Source: Spirodela intermedia
Taxonomy: Eukaryota; Streptophyta; Magnoliopsida; Alismatales; Araceae
Assembly (NCBI GenBank): GCA_902729315.2
Contig: LR746274.1
Coordinates: forward strand, 6,197,037-6,261,036
Direction of reading: 5' to 3'
DNA length: 64,000 nucleotides
Shown here piece by piece: positions 39,143 to 50,863 of this stretch; the stretch's first letter is position 1, and the number at the start of each line of letters is the position of its first letter. A program made the position numbers and the translations under genes. The notes beneath the pieces were generated by a model that made no database searches, was not told the DNA's origin, and worked only from the letters and a program-made list of their open reading frames with translations.

Positions 39143-40943
39143 TCCCAAGTTTTGAATTAGGGGGGTCGTCTTCGTCCTCCTCTTCCTCCACGCTGCCGCC
39201 TTCATGGCCGCCCTCTTCTCTGGCCCTCACCCTGGTAAAAGCTGAAAGAAAGCTGTAAAAAAGGAATCCCATTTCTCTCTCTCTCTCTCTGAACCGCAGT
39301 GAAAAGGTTAGACATGACTACCTTAATGATATTGACAGTAGAGAGAGAGAGAGAGTGAACACTCGCACTTGTCTCAAGGCATGGACCACTGGTGCAGTCA
39401 CGAACAGAGGACGATTATTGTAGAGAGAGAGAGAGAGAGAGAGAGAGGGATGGGGGTAATATGTGGTCTTGAAGGTGGAGCTAGAAAGCGGGAGATCAAC
39501 GAAGAAGAGCGCGATTGTAGTAATACATCTGGACGAAGGATTTCACTAGACTGTGCAGATCCACAAGAGGCCGCCAGGAGAAGAGGAAATCCACAGACCT
39601 GCGTAAAGACACGGAGTAGGAGAAGCTTCATCTGCCGGGAGGCAGGTGCCCGAGGGATCGGAAGTACTCGGGCAGAGAAATACTAAGGTTCCCTCCATCG
39701 CAGCCTTTTTTCTTCTCTATAACCGGCGCTGCTGTGCTCCCACCTGTGGTCCTCGTCCCGGCAAGCCAGATTGCAGGGCGATGCCGGGGTGGACGGCACA
39801 TGCTTGGCAGGCAATGACAAACGATACGGATTAGCAGATTCCGCAGTCCCCCATGGAGGAAGAGGGGGGGGGGGGCTACTAGGGGGGACAGTGGGGGTGG
39901 GAGCGCTTGTTTAATCCGCCTCCGATCTCAGTTTTTGCGCATCCAGATGGGGAACGAATCATCTCCCGCCTTCCTTGAGCGAGGCGAGGTATGATGTCGG
40001 GATTCACCTTTTCTTCTTCTTCTTCTGAAGAACCCATGAGAATCGTATTAGTTTGTCCCACGCGGCCATGGCAGGGGCCTAAAAGTCTGAAGTCTGGAGA
40101 CAACAACTCCATGGAAGGCGCTACTTGAGGTAAATCCCATGGGTTAGTAGTAGCAGGAATAGTTTCTCTGTGTGTGGAGTTGCGGAGCTTAACCCCACAA
40201 GGAGGAAGGTCACGCGGGACACTGGGAAGGTCCTCATCCTCCCTCGTCGTCGCGACGCCCGGACCAGACAAAACAGGCGAGGAGGGGGGATTGCACGAGT
40301 ACACGAGGGCCCATGCGCGGAGGAGGAGATCGTCGCGTCTACAGCTGGATCCATGAGCATTGATAAATGAATCTCCCCAAGTTGGCATTCAATTCCCAGG
40401 CAAGAACCTACGCCATGGAGATGGCATTATATGTACATTTATTGCCAGAAGAAAGCAGGACCTACGTGTGATGAGTTGGGGTGGGGGGGGGGGAGGAGGG
40501 GGGACGTCTCAGTCACGCACAGTGGCCATTTCTCGCAGGGTCGCCATCAACCCTCTGTCTCTCTCCTCCTTTTGTAGCTATCCGCAGATTCCCGCTTGTT
40601 CCGACGCCATTTTTTATGCAGGGTCCCTTCAGGCTCGTCATCTCTAGGCCCTTCTCTCCCTCTGGTGGGTGGTTTCTCGCTTCTTGAGGTTCCCGCAGGC
40701 AGCCAGGGGGAGATGCAGAGGAGCGCGCGATGAAGGAGAAGCAGCAGTGGAGAAGCTATGCTAAGCAAGCGTCGGTTGAGTCGATGACCAACCCTTCAAT
40801 CCGACGACTCCTCTCTGAGAGTTCTCCAACAACCGGAGAATAGATGGCGGGTTTTTGAAGAAACAGAGGGCCGACAACGGTGGTACATAGCCGCCTTCTT
40901 CCAGTAATAGCCCTCTCCTCATCTCCAGAAGGCCGCTATAGCC
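39006..40943. other. Unassigned GC-rich region upstream of RopGAP
   Basis: Contains (CCG)n, CT/GA microsatellites at 39271-39290, 39341-39354 and 39420-39447, and G runs near 39870 and 40481-40500. Open frames exist on the minus strand at 40388-39879 (169 codons, ATG start) and 39631-39398 (ATG start, hydrophobic MKLLLLRVFTQVCGFPLLLA), but neither resembles a family I know. Part of this stretch is probably the RopGAP promoter and leader, or a gene whose exons I cannot join. Confidence 0.4.
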
Positions 40944-43900
40944 ATGATAGCGGTGCTCCAATCGCCGCCGAGCTCCTTGTCCTGCATCCCTGGCGACGGC
41001 TCCGGGCAGAGTGAGACCGCCTTAAGCTCAGACCCACCAACTGCGGGGGATGGCCAAGGAAGGGAGGAGGCGGACTGGGCCACGAGGAGGAAGGGCTCCC
41101 AGAGGGTAGCTGGAGGAAGAAGGGGGAGGAAGAGGGAGGAAGAGGACCACCTCTCGCTGTCGTCGCTGTTGGTGGCGGTGGTGAGGAAGTCTTTGGTCGG
41201 TTGCAGGACAGAGACCGACGAGGATCTGCGTTCCATGGAGATCGGGTGGCCGACCAATGTGCAGCACGTCGCCCATGTCACCTTCGATCGTTTTCATGGG
41301 TTTCTCGGGCTGCCGGTGGAATTCGAGCCGGAGGTCCCTCGGAGGGCTCCAAGCGCCAGGTATCATCCCCTTCTAAGACCCCCCAAATCCTGAAGCACAC
41401 TTTTTCTTTCTCACGTTCAACCATTTCATCCTCAACATCAGCAGCTATCCCTCCCCCGGCTGTTGGTGTTCTTGCTGTCAGACTGGTTTCAGAGAATTAG
41501 GTCTACAGTTCGTCTTCCCCCTGGTAGATTTGTACTTGCTTTTGGGATCATATGGGCTGTGAGTTAGTTTCTATCTCCATAGCATCCTTCCCCCTCCCCA
41601 CCTGATTTTTTCCCCCTCAAGACAGCAACCTGGAAGAAACTGCTGGACGATACGTCAACCCTAAGGGACGGACATCCACTGGAGGAGGACTCAAGCGCTC
41701 CTCTCAACCCTTACGGTTCTGATAGAAATTGCTTGGTCTTGATCATTGCAAGCAAGTATCCTATCTCCTGCAGATTATTTTGAAAGTATCAGAGGAATGC
41801 GATGATGTTCTTACACTGCTGATTATTGTGGTCATCTTTGTGGATCTAACATGATCCATGTATGTTTGAGCAGTACATTTGGCAAATAACGTGATGATAG
41901 GCTTTTGCCCATCCAGTGACAGAGTTGTCTTGCTTGCTCTCTTCCTGTCTAGTGTACACTGCCTAGTTGGATTCATATGCGATTTATCATCCATCAATAA
42001 TCTAGTGTCAGCTTAGGAAGGAAGCTTATTCACATGCATCACTGAAGTGAGCCCACAAACGTTCAAAGCATAAAGTGAGGATTTTTTTTCTCAGAATATG
42101 GACCAAGGTTTGTAAAAAAAAATATTCTTCTGTTTAGACCAAGTAGACGGTATACCCATGGGAAAGCAATCTACAACGGATATATATTCCTCCTAAGGAA
42201 TCATGAAAAAAATCGTTTTTTTTTCTTTGTTGCTGCCTCAGAATATCGACAAAGTGTACTTGGCAGCTGACATGGTTTGTATTTTTTTTTTTGTTTTTTT
42301 ATTTATACTATTTTGAGGAACAGATTTGAATTGCTCACAAGGAACCAGAGATTAAAAAAATTGTGTTTTTTTTTTTTGGTTGCCTCAGCTTATCACTTCT
42401 TCTGATGATTTATCGGAGATCACACTGTATTTATAGTGCAAACCGGAAGTATTACTGAAACTGGTCATGTTTTGATGGAGCTGTAACTCGGTTTCCAATG
42501 CAGTGCGAGCGTCTTTGGGGTGTCTACCAAGTCCATGCAATGCTCTTACGACCCCAGGGGGAACAGTGTACCCACCATACTACTGCTCATGCAGAGGCGG
42601 CTGTATGAGCAAGGCGGCCTTCAGGTCTTCTCCTCAGATCTCGGGACATGTTCTCTGCGTGCCTTTCTTGCACCATGGTTGACATCATTTGCCCCTGTTG
42701 ATGAAAAACATTCAGGCTGAAGGGATATTCAGAATCAACGCGGAGAACAGCCAGGAGGAACATGTCCGAGACCAACTGAACAGTGGGATTGTCCCTGATG
42801 GTATTGACGTCCACTGTCTGGCTGGTCTGATCAAGGTACCTTCTCATCAATGCTGCTACTTTACTTTCCATGTGAGATTAAGGGTGGAATCTAATGCTCA
42901 AATATATACATATATAATGTACATATCTAATATATGATTCTTAATTTTCTGATAATAACTATCATTGAGGTTCTTGGGTGATCCCATTAATGGTGTAAGT
43001 ATATCTATTAGATATGTATACATTATATACATATATAATGTACACATAACCAGTCGGATTATCCTTCGGAGCAATCAGTGTCATCGATGAAGCCCCCTCT
43101 GATTCTTAATTTTCTGATAATAACTATTATTGAGGTTCTTGGGCGATCCCATATTAATGGTGTAAATATTTTTCGTGTCTTTCTTTTTCGTCTATTATGT
43201 TCTGCTGAAATGCATCCTACATGCCTCATTGGTATGATTCTCACTTGAAGAGTAACCTGTTTGCCCTGTTCTCAAGGCGTGGTTCAGGGAGCTGCCGACC
43301 GGCGTGCTGGACTCTCTGGCGCCGGAGCAGGTGATGCAGTGTCAGACGGAAGAGGAATGCGCCCACCTTGTGAAGCTCCTGCCCCCCACGGAGGCCGCGC
43401 TCTTCGACTGGGCCCTCAACCTCATGGCCGACGTCGTCCTCGCTGAACCTCACAACAAGATGAACGCCCGCAATGTCGCCATGGTCTTCGCTCCCAACAT
43501 GACCCAGGTACCCCCCCAAAACCTCTGCACCCCAAAAATGGAAATTTTGACCAATTTTCTTGAATAATCTCCAGCATTGATGTTTTTTCGTGAGCTGAAT
43601 CTCGGGTTTTCGATCCATTTTCATGAAAATCGTGTTCTTCTTGTGTGGGCGATCTCAGATGGCGGATCCTCTGAGCGCGCTCATGTATGCCGTGCAAGTG
43701 ATGAACTTCCTCAAGACCCTGATCTTGAGGACCCTCAAGGAGCGGCGGCAGGAGCCCCTCCTGGGCCCACTACCGTCTTCTTCTTCTTCACGGCCGGATC
43801 CCCCCGACGAGGACGGCCCCCTCCTCGACGCTGGTTCTCCCGACGAGGAGGCTGCCCCCTCGCCTGCCTTCGTCTCCGTCGAGCCCAATTCAGATGGCCC

Positions 43901-44168
43901 CGCTGGCGCCGAGAAGCCCGTCTCCAAGTTTTCGGGGCAATTCAGCGGTGGGCGGCCGTGTGAGCCGCCGACGAGCTCCGGCAGCTCCTCCAGCGGCTGT
44001 GCAGGCGGCGGGTCCGCTTCCCGTCGGACCAGGGTGGCGGCGCAGACCGGCAAGCACCCCAGGAAAGAGACAAAGAAGAGCGGCGCTGCCGCCGGGGAGA
44101 AGTCCAGGGGGATCAGCCTGGTTAGCCGGATAAACTCTAGGATGGAGCGGGTGGAGACGTGGCGTTGA
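40944..44168 (+). CDS. ROPGAP: Rop GTPase-activating protein with CRIB motif (RopGAP), 465 aa
   Basis: Switches off plant Rho (ROP) GTPases that control cell polarity, at the plasma membrane. Exons 40944-41359, 42504-42624, 42716-42835, 43277-43507, 43659-44168; phases join to 1398 nt. The CRIB motif, which binds active ROP, is at about residues 98-122 (GWPTNVQHVAHVTFDRFHGF). The RhoGAP domain runs from about 140 (ASVFGVSTKSMQCSYD, TILLLMQRRLY) with the arginine finger R185 in AEGIFRIN. It continues through GLIKAWFRELPTGVLD, NKMNARNVAMVFAPNMTQ and ALMYAVQVMNFLKTLI, followed by a Ser/Pro-rich, then basic tail. All diagnostic residues are present. CRIB upstream of the GAP domain is specific to plant RopGAPs. 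The first exon before CRIB is low complexity, so an internal start at 41235 (MEIGWP) is possible but less likely. Confidence 0.95.
42900..43170. repeat. Diverged 165-bp duplication in RopGAP intron 3
   Basis: A block starting GATTCTTAATTTTCTGATAA and ending TTAATGGTGTAA occurs at 42936-42999 and 43101-43166, and ATATACATATATAATGTACA recurs near 42904 and 43025. The two offsets differ (165 and about 121 bp), so the duplication was followed by a second rearrangement. Confidence 0.8.
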
Positions 44169-44289
44169 CTTCCCCGCCGGCGGCGGCGGGTCAGCTCACT
44201 GATCTTCGCCTTCATCAGTAAATATGGTTGACTGTGGCTTTCTTTCACCTGTCTTCTTACCAGGGACGAACTCTGTTGTCCTACTGCGT

Positions 44290-44610
44290 CTCATCTTCTT
44301 CACTATTTACGCGGGCTGATTTCTAATTCGAGGTACTTTCCGGGTTTAAAACTGATGTTGGATGTATCTTAGGAAGGGTCCACGGGAAGGATCTCGATCA
44401 GGATCCTCGTCCGTTGATTTGTCCATTTCCTCCCCACCCCCCAACCTGACCGTTCGATTCAGCTCCAATGCGTTTCTTCTTCCTTAGTATTTACTCGGGC
44501 TGATTGCTAATCCTGGTACTTTCAGGGGTTGAAACTGCCGCCCGATGTATTTTAAGGGACCCCGGAAAGAATCTCGATCACGAACCTCCTCGTCCGTTGG
44601 ATCAGTCCGT
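44290..44610. repeat. Diverged tandem duplication (about 184 bp) downstream of RopGAP
   Basis: The series TATTTAC.CGGGCTGATT, CTAAT, GGTACTTTC, GATGTAT, GGAA.GATCTCGATCA, CCTCGTCCGTTG occurs at about 44304-44430 and again at about 44489-44610. It starts in what is probably the RopGAP 3' UTR. Confidence 0.75.
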
Positions 44611-44841
44611 TCGATTAGGGACACCAGGCTCGTTCGCGACCCAAAGGGCTTGGAACCGGTCGTCGGCATTGTCAAACCCGACCTGCCACCTGTATATACT
44701 CAACGGCCACCAACACGCCCCATCAGCAAGCCCCCGCCATGCCGTGCCGGCTAGTCACCCTGCGGGCCCTCTCTCTCTTCTCTCTCTCTCTCTCGCTAAT
44801 AGCCCTCCATTTACCTCATGAGAGAGAGAGAAGAGAGAGGT

Positions 44842-44885
<44 letters not shown>

Positions 44886-45106
44886 TTGAAACCAGTTAAT
44901 GCGAGGGGGGGAAGCTGTGGTTGAGGTGGTTGCCCTGGCATGGAAATCCCCGCGTCCATCCACCGCCCATCGCCACCATCGCCTCGTCTTCCTCTCCGTC
45001 GTCGTCTCCATCACCTTCTCCATCGTCTTTCCCCCGCTGCGCGTTAAATCCGGCGCCCTTCTTGATCCGTCCCCCCGCCGGTCCCTCTTTCTCCTCCTTC
45101 TGTAGG
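44611..45106. other. Intergenic, FAF-like promoter side, with CT and GA microsatellites
   Basis: CT runs at 44768-44794 and GA runs at 44820-44881. A TATATA at about 44693 is a possible core promoter element. No coding sequence recognised. Confidence 0.45.
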
Positions 45107-45260
45107 AGACGAGAAGAGAAGAGAAGAGAAGAGAAGAGAAGAGAAGAGAAGAGCTTCTCCTCTTCTTCTTCTTCTTCTTCTTCTTCTTCTTCTTCTTCTT
45201 CTTCTTCTTCTTCTTCTTCTTCTTCTTCTTCTTCTTCTTCTTCTTCTTCTTCTTCTGCAG
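45107..45260. repeat. (GAGAA)n followed by about 33 TTC triplets in the FAF-like leader
   Basis: GAAGA pentamers run from about 45109 to 45152, then an almost pure TTC/CTT run from about 45157 to 45256, ending 30 bp before the start codon. The array would place a very long pyrimidine tract in the 5' leader. Poly-Ser, poly-Lys and poly-Glu frames across it are artefacts. Confidence 0.95.
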
Positions 45261-45285
45261 GGAAGGAGGAAGGAGGGAGGGAAGG

Positions 45286-46017
45286 ATGACGGCGCTCGGG
45301 AGCCTCGGGGGGCTGTTCGAGAAGCCGACGCTGGTGGCGCCGCTTCCCTGGGGGGAGATCAAGGCGGAGGGGGCTGGATTCAGTGAGATCTTCGGGGAGC
45401 TGCATTTCGAGGAGAGGGGACCGGCGGAGGACCAGGAGACTCCGCCGTCGACGGCAGCTCAGGGCGCCGCCGGAGGAGGCTTCCCGTCGCCGCCTGGGAT
45501 GCCAGCGGGGGCCAGCGGCGGGGGGAGCTACTCCTCCAGGGGGCATACCGAGTCCCTGCAATTCTGCACCGAGGGGCTAGGGTTTGAGAGCTCCGACGAC
45601 GTGGAGGACCTCTCCGGCTGGGAATGGGGAGCCGGAAGGGGCAAGGAGGCGGCGGCGCACCGGCGGTCGGCGTCGGAAGGTTGCTCGAGGTACTGCTCAC
45701 GCCGCCGTGGGAGGACGAAGCCGGACTTCCCGCCGCCCATCTCCTGCTTCGGTAGCGGCGGCGGGAAGCCCTGCGTCCGCTTCAGGTCCTTCCGCCAGGA
45801 CGGGAGGTTCGTCCTCACGGAGGTCCCCCTTCCCTGCCAGGAGTTCTTGCGGGCTTTCCGCAAGGACGGCCGGTTGATGCTCCACTTCGTCCAGCCAGCC
45901 GCAGCAGACCTCAATGAAGTTGCAGAGGACCCAGGCGACGGCGACGTTTACGGCGACGGCGAGGAAGGAGGAAAGGAACCAGAGGAAGACGATGGAGCCC
46001 CAGACAAGACCGAATGA
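45286..46017 (+). CDS. FANTASTIC FOUR (FAF)-like protein, single exon, 243 aa
   Basis: Members of this plant-specific family influence shoot meristem size; some members are annotated as plastid proteins. The conserved FAF domain lies at about residues 148-205: FPPPISCFGSGGGKPCVRFR, SFRQDGRFVLTEVPLPCQEF and FRKDGRLMLHFVQ, with the typical pattern FPPP, then R-x-DGR and a second DGRL. The N-terminal half is Gly/Ser-rich with LQFCTEGLGFESSDDVEDL, also found in family members, and the C-terminal tail is acidic (EEGGKEPEEDDG), as is usual. The intronless structure fits the family. The start at 45286 is the first ATG after the TTC array. Confidence 0.88.
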   Translation: MTALGSLGGLFEKPTLVAPLPWGEIKAEGAGFSEIFGELHFEERGPAEDQETPPSTAAQGAAGGGFPSPPGMPAGASGGGSYSSRGHTESLQFCTEGLGFESSDDVEDLSGWEWGAGRGKEAAAHRRSASEGCSRYCSRRRGRTKPDFPPPISCFGSGGGKPCVRFRSFRQDGRFVLTEVPLPCQEFLRAFRKDGRLMLHFVQPAAADLNEVAEDPGDGDVYGDGEEGGKEPEEDDGAPDKTE

Positions 46018-46756
46018 GCTCCTACCAGATCTCTCTGTCCTTCGCTCTGAGATTTTTTCTCTTCTGTTCACGCTTCCTTTTCTCTGAATACGTATGAGAA
46101 ACAAAAAACCAAGAACACGAGAGGATCCGAAGAACAGGGATTAGAGAGCGAGTCAATCAATCTCTGTCGACTGTTCCGATTGTCAACGTGCTCTCCTCAT
46201 CTCCGCCCGTGATCCTCATTCACATGAATTCCGCCCTCAAGATTCCGAACCCAGCTGACAAATCACATCCGGTTTGGTGATCACGAGTGCCCGGAAGTAT
46301 CTGCTGGCCACCCTTTTTCTCCGGCGCCGGCGTGGTCGCCGGAGACATCTGGCGGCCGCTGAAGGGAACCGTCAGGTCTCTCGAGCATTAACTCCTCCAT
46401 GGGAAAACGTCCAATTTTGATATTTTAAGATTTTTTGGGCATACAAGGAAAATGCAAATATATCTGCCCCTATTTGCAAATATTTGTGCAGAAAAGTATC
46501 AAGTCTTAAGAACTGAGCTTCAAACGGCCACGTCTTGATATTTTCAAAGTTTAACGGGTTAAAATGAAAATACGACGGTAATCTTGTCCGTCAATATCAT
46601 TTTCACCCCGAAAGCGAGGAGTTTCTCGCGCCTTCCACTCCTGAGATTTGTACGCATATTCTGAAGTTATGGGGTCCTCAGTGGTAATTTCGTCTGAAAT
46701 TTCCGTTGAGAGTTGGAAGGCACGGGACAGCGAAACTTCTACTTTCCTGCCCAACA
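46018..46756. other. Intergenic between FAF-like and ABC transporter genes
   Basis: Likely the FAF-like 3' UTR and the ABC transporter promoter and leader. No coding signal recognised; a frame open upstream of 46757 lacks an ATG. Confidence 0.5.
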
Positions 46757-49700
46757 ATGCTCCGGCTGGTCGCCGTATCTCCGGCGGCGTCCCTCCCTCT
46801 CTTCCCCACCGATCATCCTCGCCGCCGCTTTCCTGCGATCCCAAGCTCGCCGTGCCTCGCCCTTCCTCCTCTTCCCCTCGTCCGTGCTCTAGACGGTGGC
46901 TCCTCCCCCTGTAGACCTTCGGCTTTCGCCGCCCTCTCCTCGCGCAGGGGATCTGTGAATTGTGAGCTGCTTCCTTCGTCGCCGCTTCAGCTTATCGCGC
47001 CCTACGTGGAGGCCGAGTGGGAGCTCATACTCAAAGGATGGCTCTGCAGCGCCGTCTCCGTCTACTGCCTTGCCAGGTTCGTCCCCAAGATGGGGCAGCT
47101 ATCTTCCGTTATGGGCCGGTACGGCCCCGAGCGGCTGTTGGTGGAGGTCATGAAGCTGGCGAGCTTGGGTGTGATCCGCTCTGTTGCGTGCTACCTCCAG
47201 CAGGCGTACCTCTGGGAGGCAGCCTTGAGGGCGGTGTGCAAGATCAGGGTGGACGTGTTCGGCAAGTTGGTGCACAGAGACCTCGGCTTCTTCGAAGGGA
47301 GGGGAGGGATTCCCACTGGGGAAGTGGCGCACCGGATCACAGCCGAAGCCAAGGACGTCGCGGATACTGTCTTTGCCCTTTTGAACGTTAGAACTTGCTC
47401 CTGAATAATACGGTTTGCGGAAGATATTCATCCGTCAATCCCATTTCTTCTAATCATATTGGCTACCGAGTCTGCAGAGACTTGCATATCGGAGATCATC
47501 TGTAAAAAATGATCTTCTTATTCTTGTCACCTGTTGTGCTTCCAGATAGAATCGTTTGGACCTGCTTCTCTAATCGAGATCTTGTTTTTTATGCAGACAA
47601 GTTTGCCAAATGCTCTGCAGCTTATGGCGATGGCAACTCAGATGGTCGTCATCAGTCCAGTTCTTTCATTTATATCGGCCTTGGTAAATGGAGACATCGA
47701 TAATTGGTCCTTCTAATAGATGCTTTATATCATACCGTCGTGTTCCAATAACAAATTGAACATTGAAACTAGGTCATACCATTAATGTCTCTTGTCGTTG
47801 CTCATCTTGGCGAAAGGCTCCGGAAGATATCTCAGGAGGCGCAGTCTAGTGCTGCGAGGCTCTCTGCCTACCTAAACGAGGTTTTCCATGGTTTCATTTT
47901 GCCTACCCCCCAAATCATGTTCCACATTTGACTGAACGAATAAATTTCATTCACCCTCCAGGTTCTTCAGTCGATGCTTGTTGTCAAAGCTAATAATGCA
48001 GAGTTGAGTGAAACCTCACGGTTTCAGAAGTTTGCTTATGATGATCTAACGAAGCTTTTGAAGAAGAGGCGAGCCAAGGTTTTTGTTCCAGAGATTGTGA
48101 AGGTTATCCACATTGGAGGAACGCTGCTTCTCTGTGCTGCAGCTGTGCTGGCTTCAAGGGGGCTTTTTGATTCTTCTTACATGGTGTCGTTCATAATATC
48201 AGTGGCTCTGTTAGTCGACCCTATTGAGGTACATCAATTTAAGTCGAGCATGCAGTTCATTCGGTGACTCATCTGGCATGATAAACCATCTTAGTGATGG
48301 AAAGTTGTCTCAGAATGTTGCAATTGACATTTCATCGCAGTCTAAAGACCTATGCTGGAATATTTCCGACCACAATGGATTTGACTTAAGATTTGCATAC
48401 TGTTGATGAAGACATGGCTACCTGCAACTCCCAGTTTATCTAGAGAATTCACGCAATATACATCATGCATTCGAAATATTTCTACTTCACAGCATCCTAT
48501 CTTTTTATAATTGTTAAACTCTTCATCAGTTGGTAGCCCTCACTGCGTCCCAATTTCTGCAGCCATTTAAATTTGACAAAGTTGTAATCATTTACAGGGT
48601 ATGGGAAAGGCATTCAACGAGTTGAAACAAGGAGAGCCAGCCATAGAACGGCTATTTAATTTGACAAATTTCAGGCCTCAGGTACCATCCTAAACAAAAT
48701 CTTGTTTAATATTTTTGAAGATCGGCCATAAATTTGAACTTTTGAGTACCAAATTGACAGCATTTTTCGTCGTCAAGGTGATGATTAATCTACCATGTTG
48801 GGTTCGCCTGTTCAGATTGTGATATGTGCATTATAACTTCATTGTCTATGAATAATGATACATGGCCATATCATCCATATCAGGAACGAAAATAGTGTAT
48901 CTCAAGCTTGATCCTTTTCATCATTCGTCCTTATTTTTTCCTTTGTTTTTTAAGCTTGTCGATTGAACGCTGTGTGCTCGGAAGTGATTTCATCTGATTG
49001 ATCTGCATGATCTCAGTTCTCAGGGATTCGATTGGGCACAATATTTGCATTGAGAACTTAAAATCTATTCATTCTTGCTTGGAAGGTGATTGAGAAGCCC
49101 AATGCAGTGGACAGAGACTCCGTTGCGGGGGATATAAAGTTTTGTGATGTTACTTTCAGATACGAGGAAACCACGCGCCCTGTTCTTGATAGATTGAATC
49201 TACATATCAGACCAGGGGAGACCGTCGCCTTTGTTGGGCCATCTGGAGGGGGGAAAACCACGCTTACGAAGTTGCTGCTTCGGCTGTATGACCCTCAATC
49301 AGGTGACCATCTTTGGCCAAATATTCTCTTCAGAATACAAACCTAAAGGCTTCTAATCGCTTGTGATCATTTTACTTTTTTTCAATTATTTTTCGTAAAC
49401 ATGATTCCATTGACTCTTCAACAGGTCAAATTCTCCTGGACGATGAAGACATAAAGGGCATCCGATTGAGAAGTCTCAGGGGACACATCGGCTTGGTTTC
49501 ACAGGATGTAGTGAGTGTTCACTCAACTCTATGTTCTTTACTCGAACCTTGGTAATGCTTCTGAAAAGAGTTGACTTTTTTCATGGGTCAAATAGGGGCA
49601 ATGAATCTGGTTTATTTTCATTAACGACATAAAGTAAATTATTATGCTGCTGTTCAGGCGTTATTTTCAGGCACCGTTGCAGAAAATATTGGTTACAAGG

Positions 49701-49921
49701 ACTTGATGGGAGAAATCAACATGGAGCTCGTCGAGAAGGCTGCGAGAACTGCCAACGCTGTTGAATTCATCCGGAACCTTCCTGATGGCTACGACACCGA
49801 TCTCGGTCAGAAGGGCTCTGTTCTGAGCGGAGGACAAAGGCAGAGGTCTGATGAATCCCCTTCATCTGAAATTTCGTACCACATTTTATAATACCTTCTC
49901 TTTCTCTTTCTCTCTCTCTCT

Positions 49922-49953
<32 letters not shown>

Positions 49954-50448
49954 CCCCGAACACACAGGCTAGCCATTGCAAGGGCGCTGTACCAGGAGTC
50001 CTCCATTCTAATCCTGGACGAAGCAACCTCGGCATTAGACAGCAGATCTGAGGGGCTGGTGAGGCAGTCCTTGGAATCCTTGACTGCGAACCACACTGTA
50101 AGTCAACCTCCTGATACCCACCAGAAAATCAAATAATTCTTATCTTGATAGCTTGTTAGAAACTATGGTAAATCTCATCAAACATAGGTATTCTCATGAA
50201 CCATGTATTATTAAACACTGATGATATAATTCGTAGAAAACTATGGTGAATATCTTAAACATTGGGAATTATCGATAATTTGAATGAATGATTAGGTTCT
50301 GGTAATTGCTCACCGAGTGGAGACGGTTCTGATGGCGGACCGGATCTTCCTGTTGGATGGGGGGCAGCTGGAAGAGGTCAGTCGGTCGGCTTTCCTATCT
50401 CGGGATGGTAAACCGGCGCCGCCAATGGCAAATGGCCTCATTGTCTGA
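46757..50448 (+). CDS. ABCB26: Half-size ABC transporter, ABCB26/TAP type, chloroplast, about 649 aa
   Basis: Exports an unidentified substrate across a plastid membrane using ATP, as a dimer. Exons 46757-47386, 47597-47683, 47773-47880, 47962-48228, 48598-48681, 49086-49302, 49425-49510, 49658-49845, 49968-50097, 50296-50448 join to 1950 nt. The N-terminus ([22 protein letters not shown]) looks like a transit peptide. The membrane domain spans about residues 80-370, with segments near [47 protein letters not shown] and [12 protein letters not shown]. The nucleotide-binding domain has Walker [10 protein letters not shown] (443-451), Q-loop GLVSQDV, signature LSGGQRQR (549-556), Walker [12 protein letters not shown] (570-580) and H-loop His605 (VIAHR). 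All catalytic motifs are intact. The single nucleotide-binding domain and transit peptide separate it from full-size ABCB transporters. Confidence 0.93.
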
Positions 50449-50863
50449 TCTGTGATGGTCGCAAGACCCATTTTGCCACGTGTAAGCCTCTGATTGTTGG
50501 AGTTCATTCTCAGAATGAAGGGACTCCATGTTGCTCTCCCTCCCCCTCAATCTTATAGAAAATTTGACTTATTTATCTATTTTTTTATTTTTTTTGGGTT
50601 TTGTGGTTGTGCAGGATGTAGAGCGAAATAAATTTCCTGTCAATTTGGTGCGATTGATATTAGATTTATTTTCTAAAAGAATGTAATAAAATATTTTGAT
50701 AGAGAGAGAGGTGAGAGAAGTGAGTGAGTGAGTGAGTGAGAGAGAGAGAGAGAGAGAGAGACGTGGACGGTCATATATGCTTAATATACTACGAGGAGAA
50801 AGAGAAGCCTGGGGGATCGTATTTGGCAAAAACCCTAGCTCCTCTGCTCCTGCTCCGCCAACC
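50449..50863. other. Intergenic and leader with GA microsatellite
   Basis: AT-rich 3' region of the ABC transporter gene, then GTGA and (GA)n runs at 50701-50760 that would lie in the leader of the next gene. Confidence 0.55.

Noticed and set aside
38793-39272. 159-codon minus-strand frame with poly-Gly
   Set aside because: The Gly run is the (CCG)n repeat and the rest has no family resemblance; the region looks like a promoter.
39879-40388. 169-codon minus-strand frame with an ATG start
   Set aside because: No recognisable domain, low-complexity Glu run, and no splice or promoter support. Kept only as a mention in the region entry.
43655-44248. 197-codon antisense frame
   Set aside because: Shadow of the last RopGAP exon.
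44811-45561. Poly-Lys, poly-Glu and poly-Ser open frames
   Set aside because: They are translations of the GAAGA and TTC repeats before the FAF-like gene.
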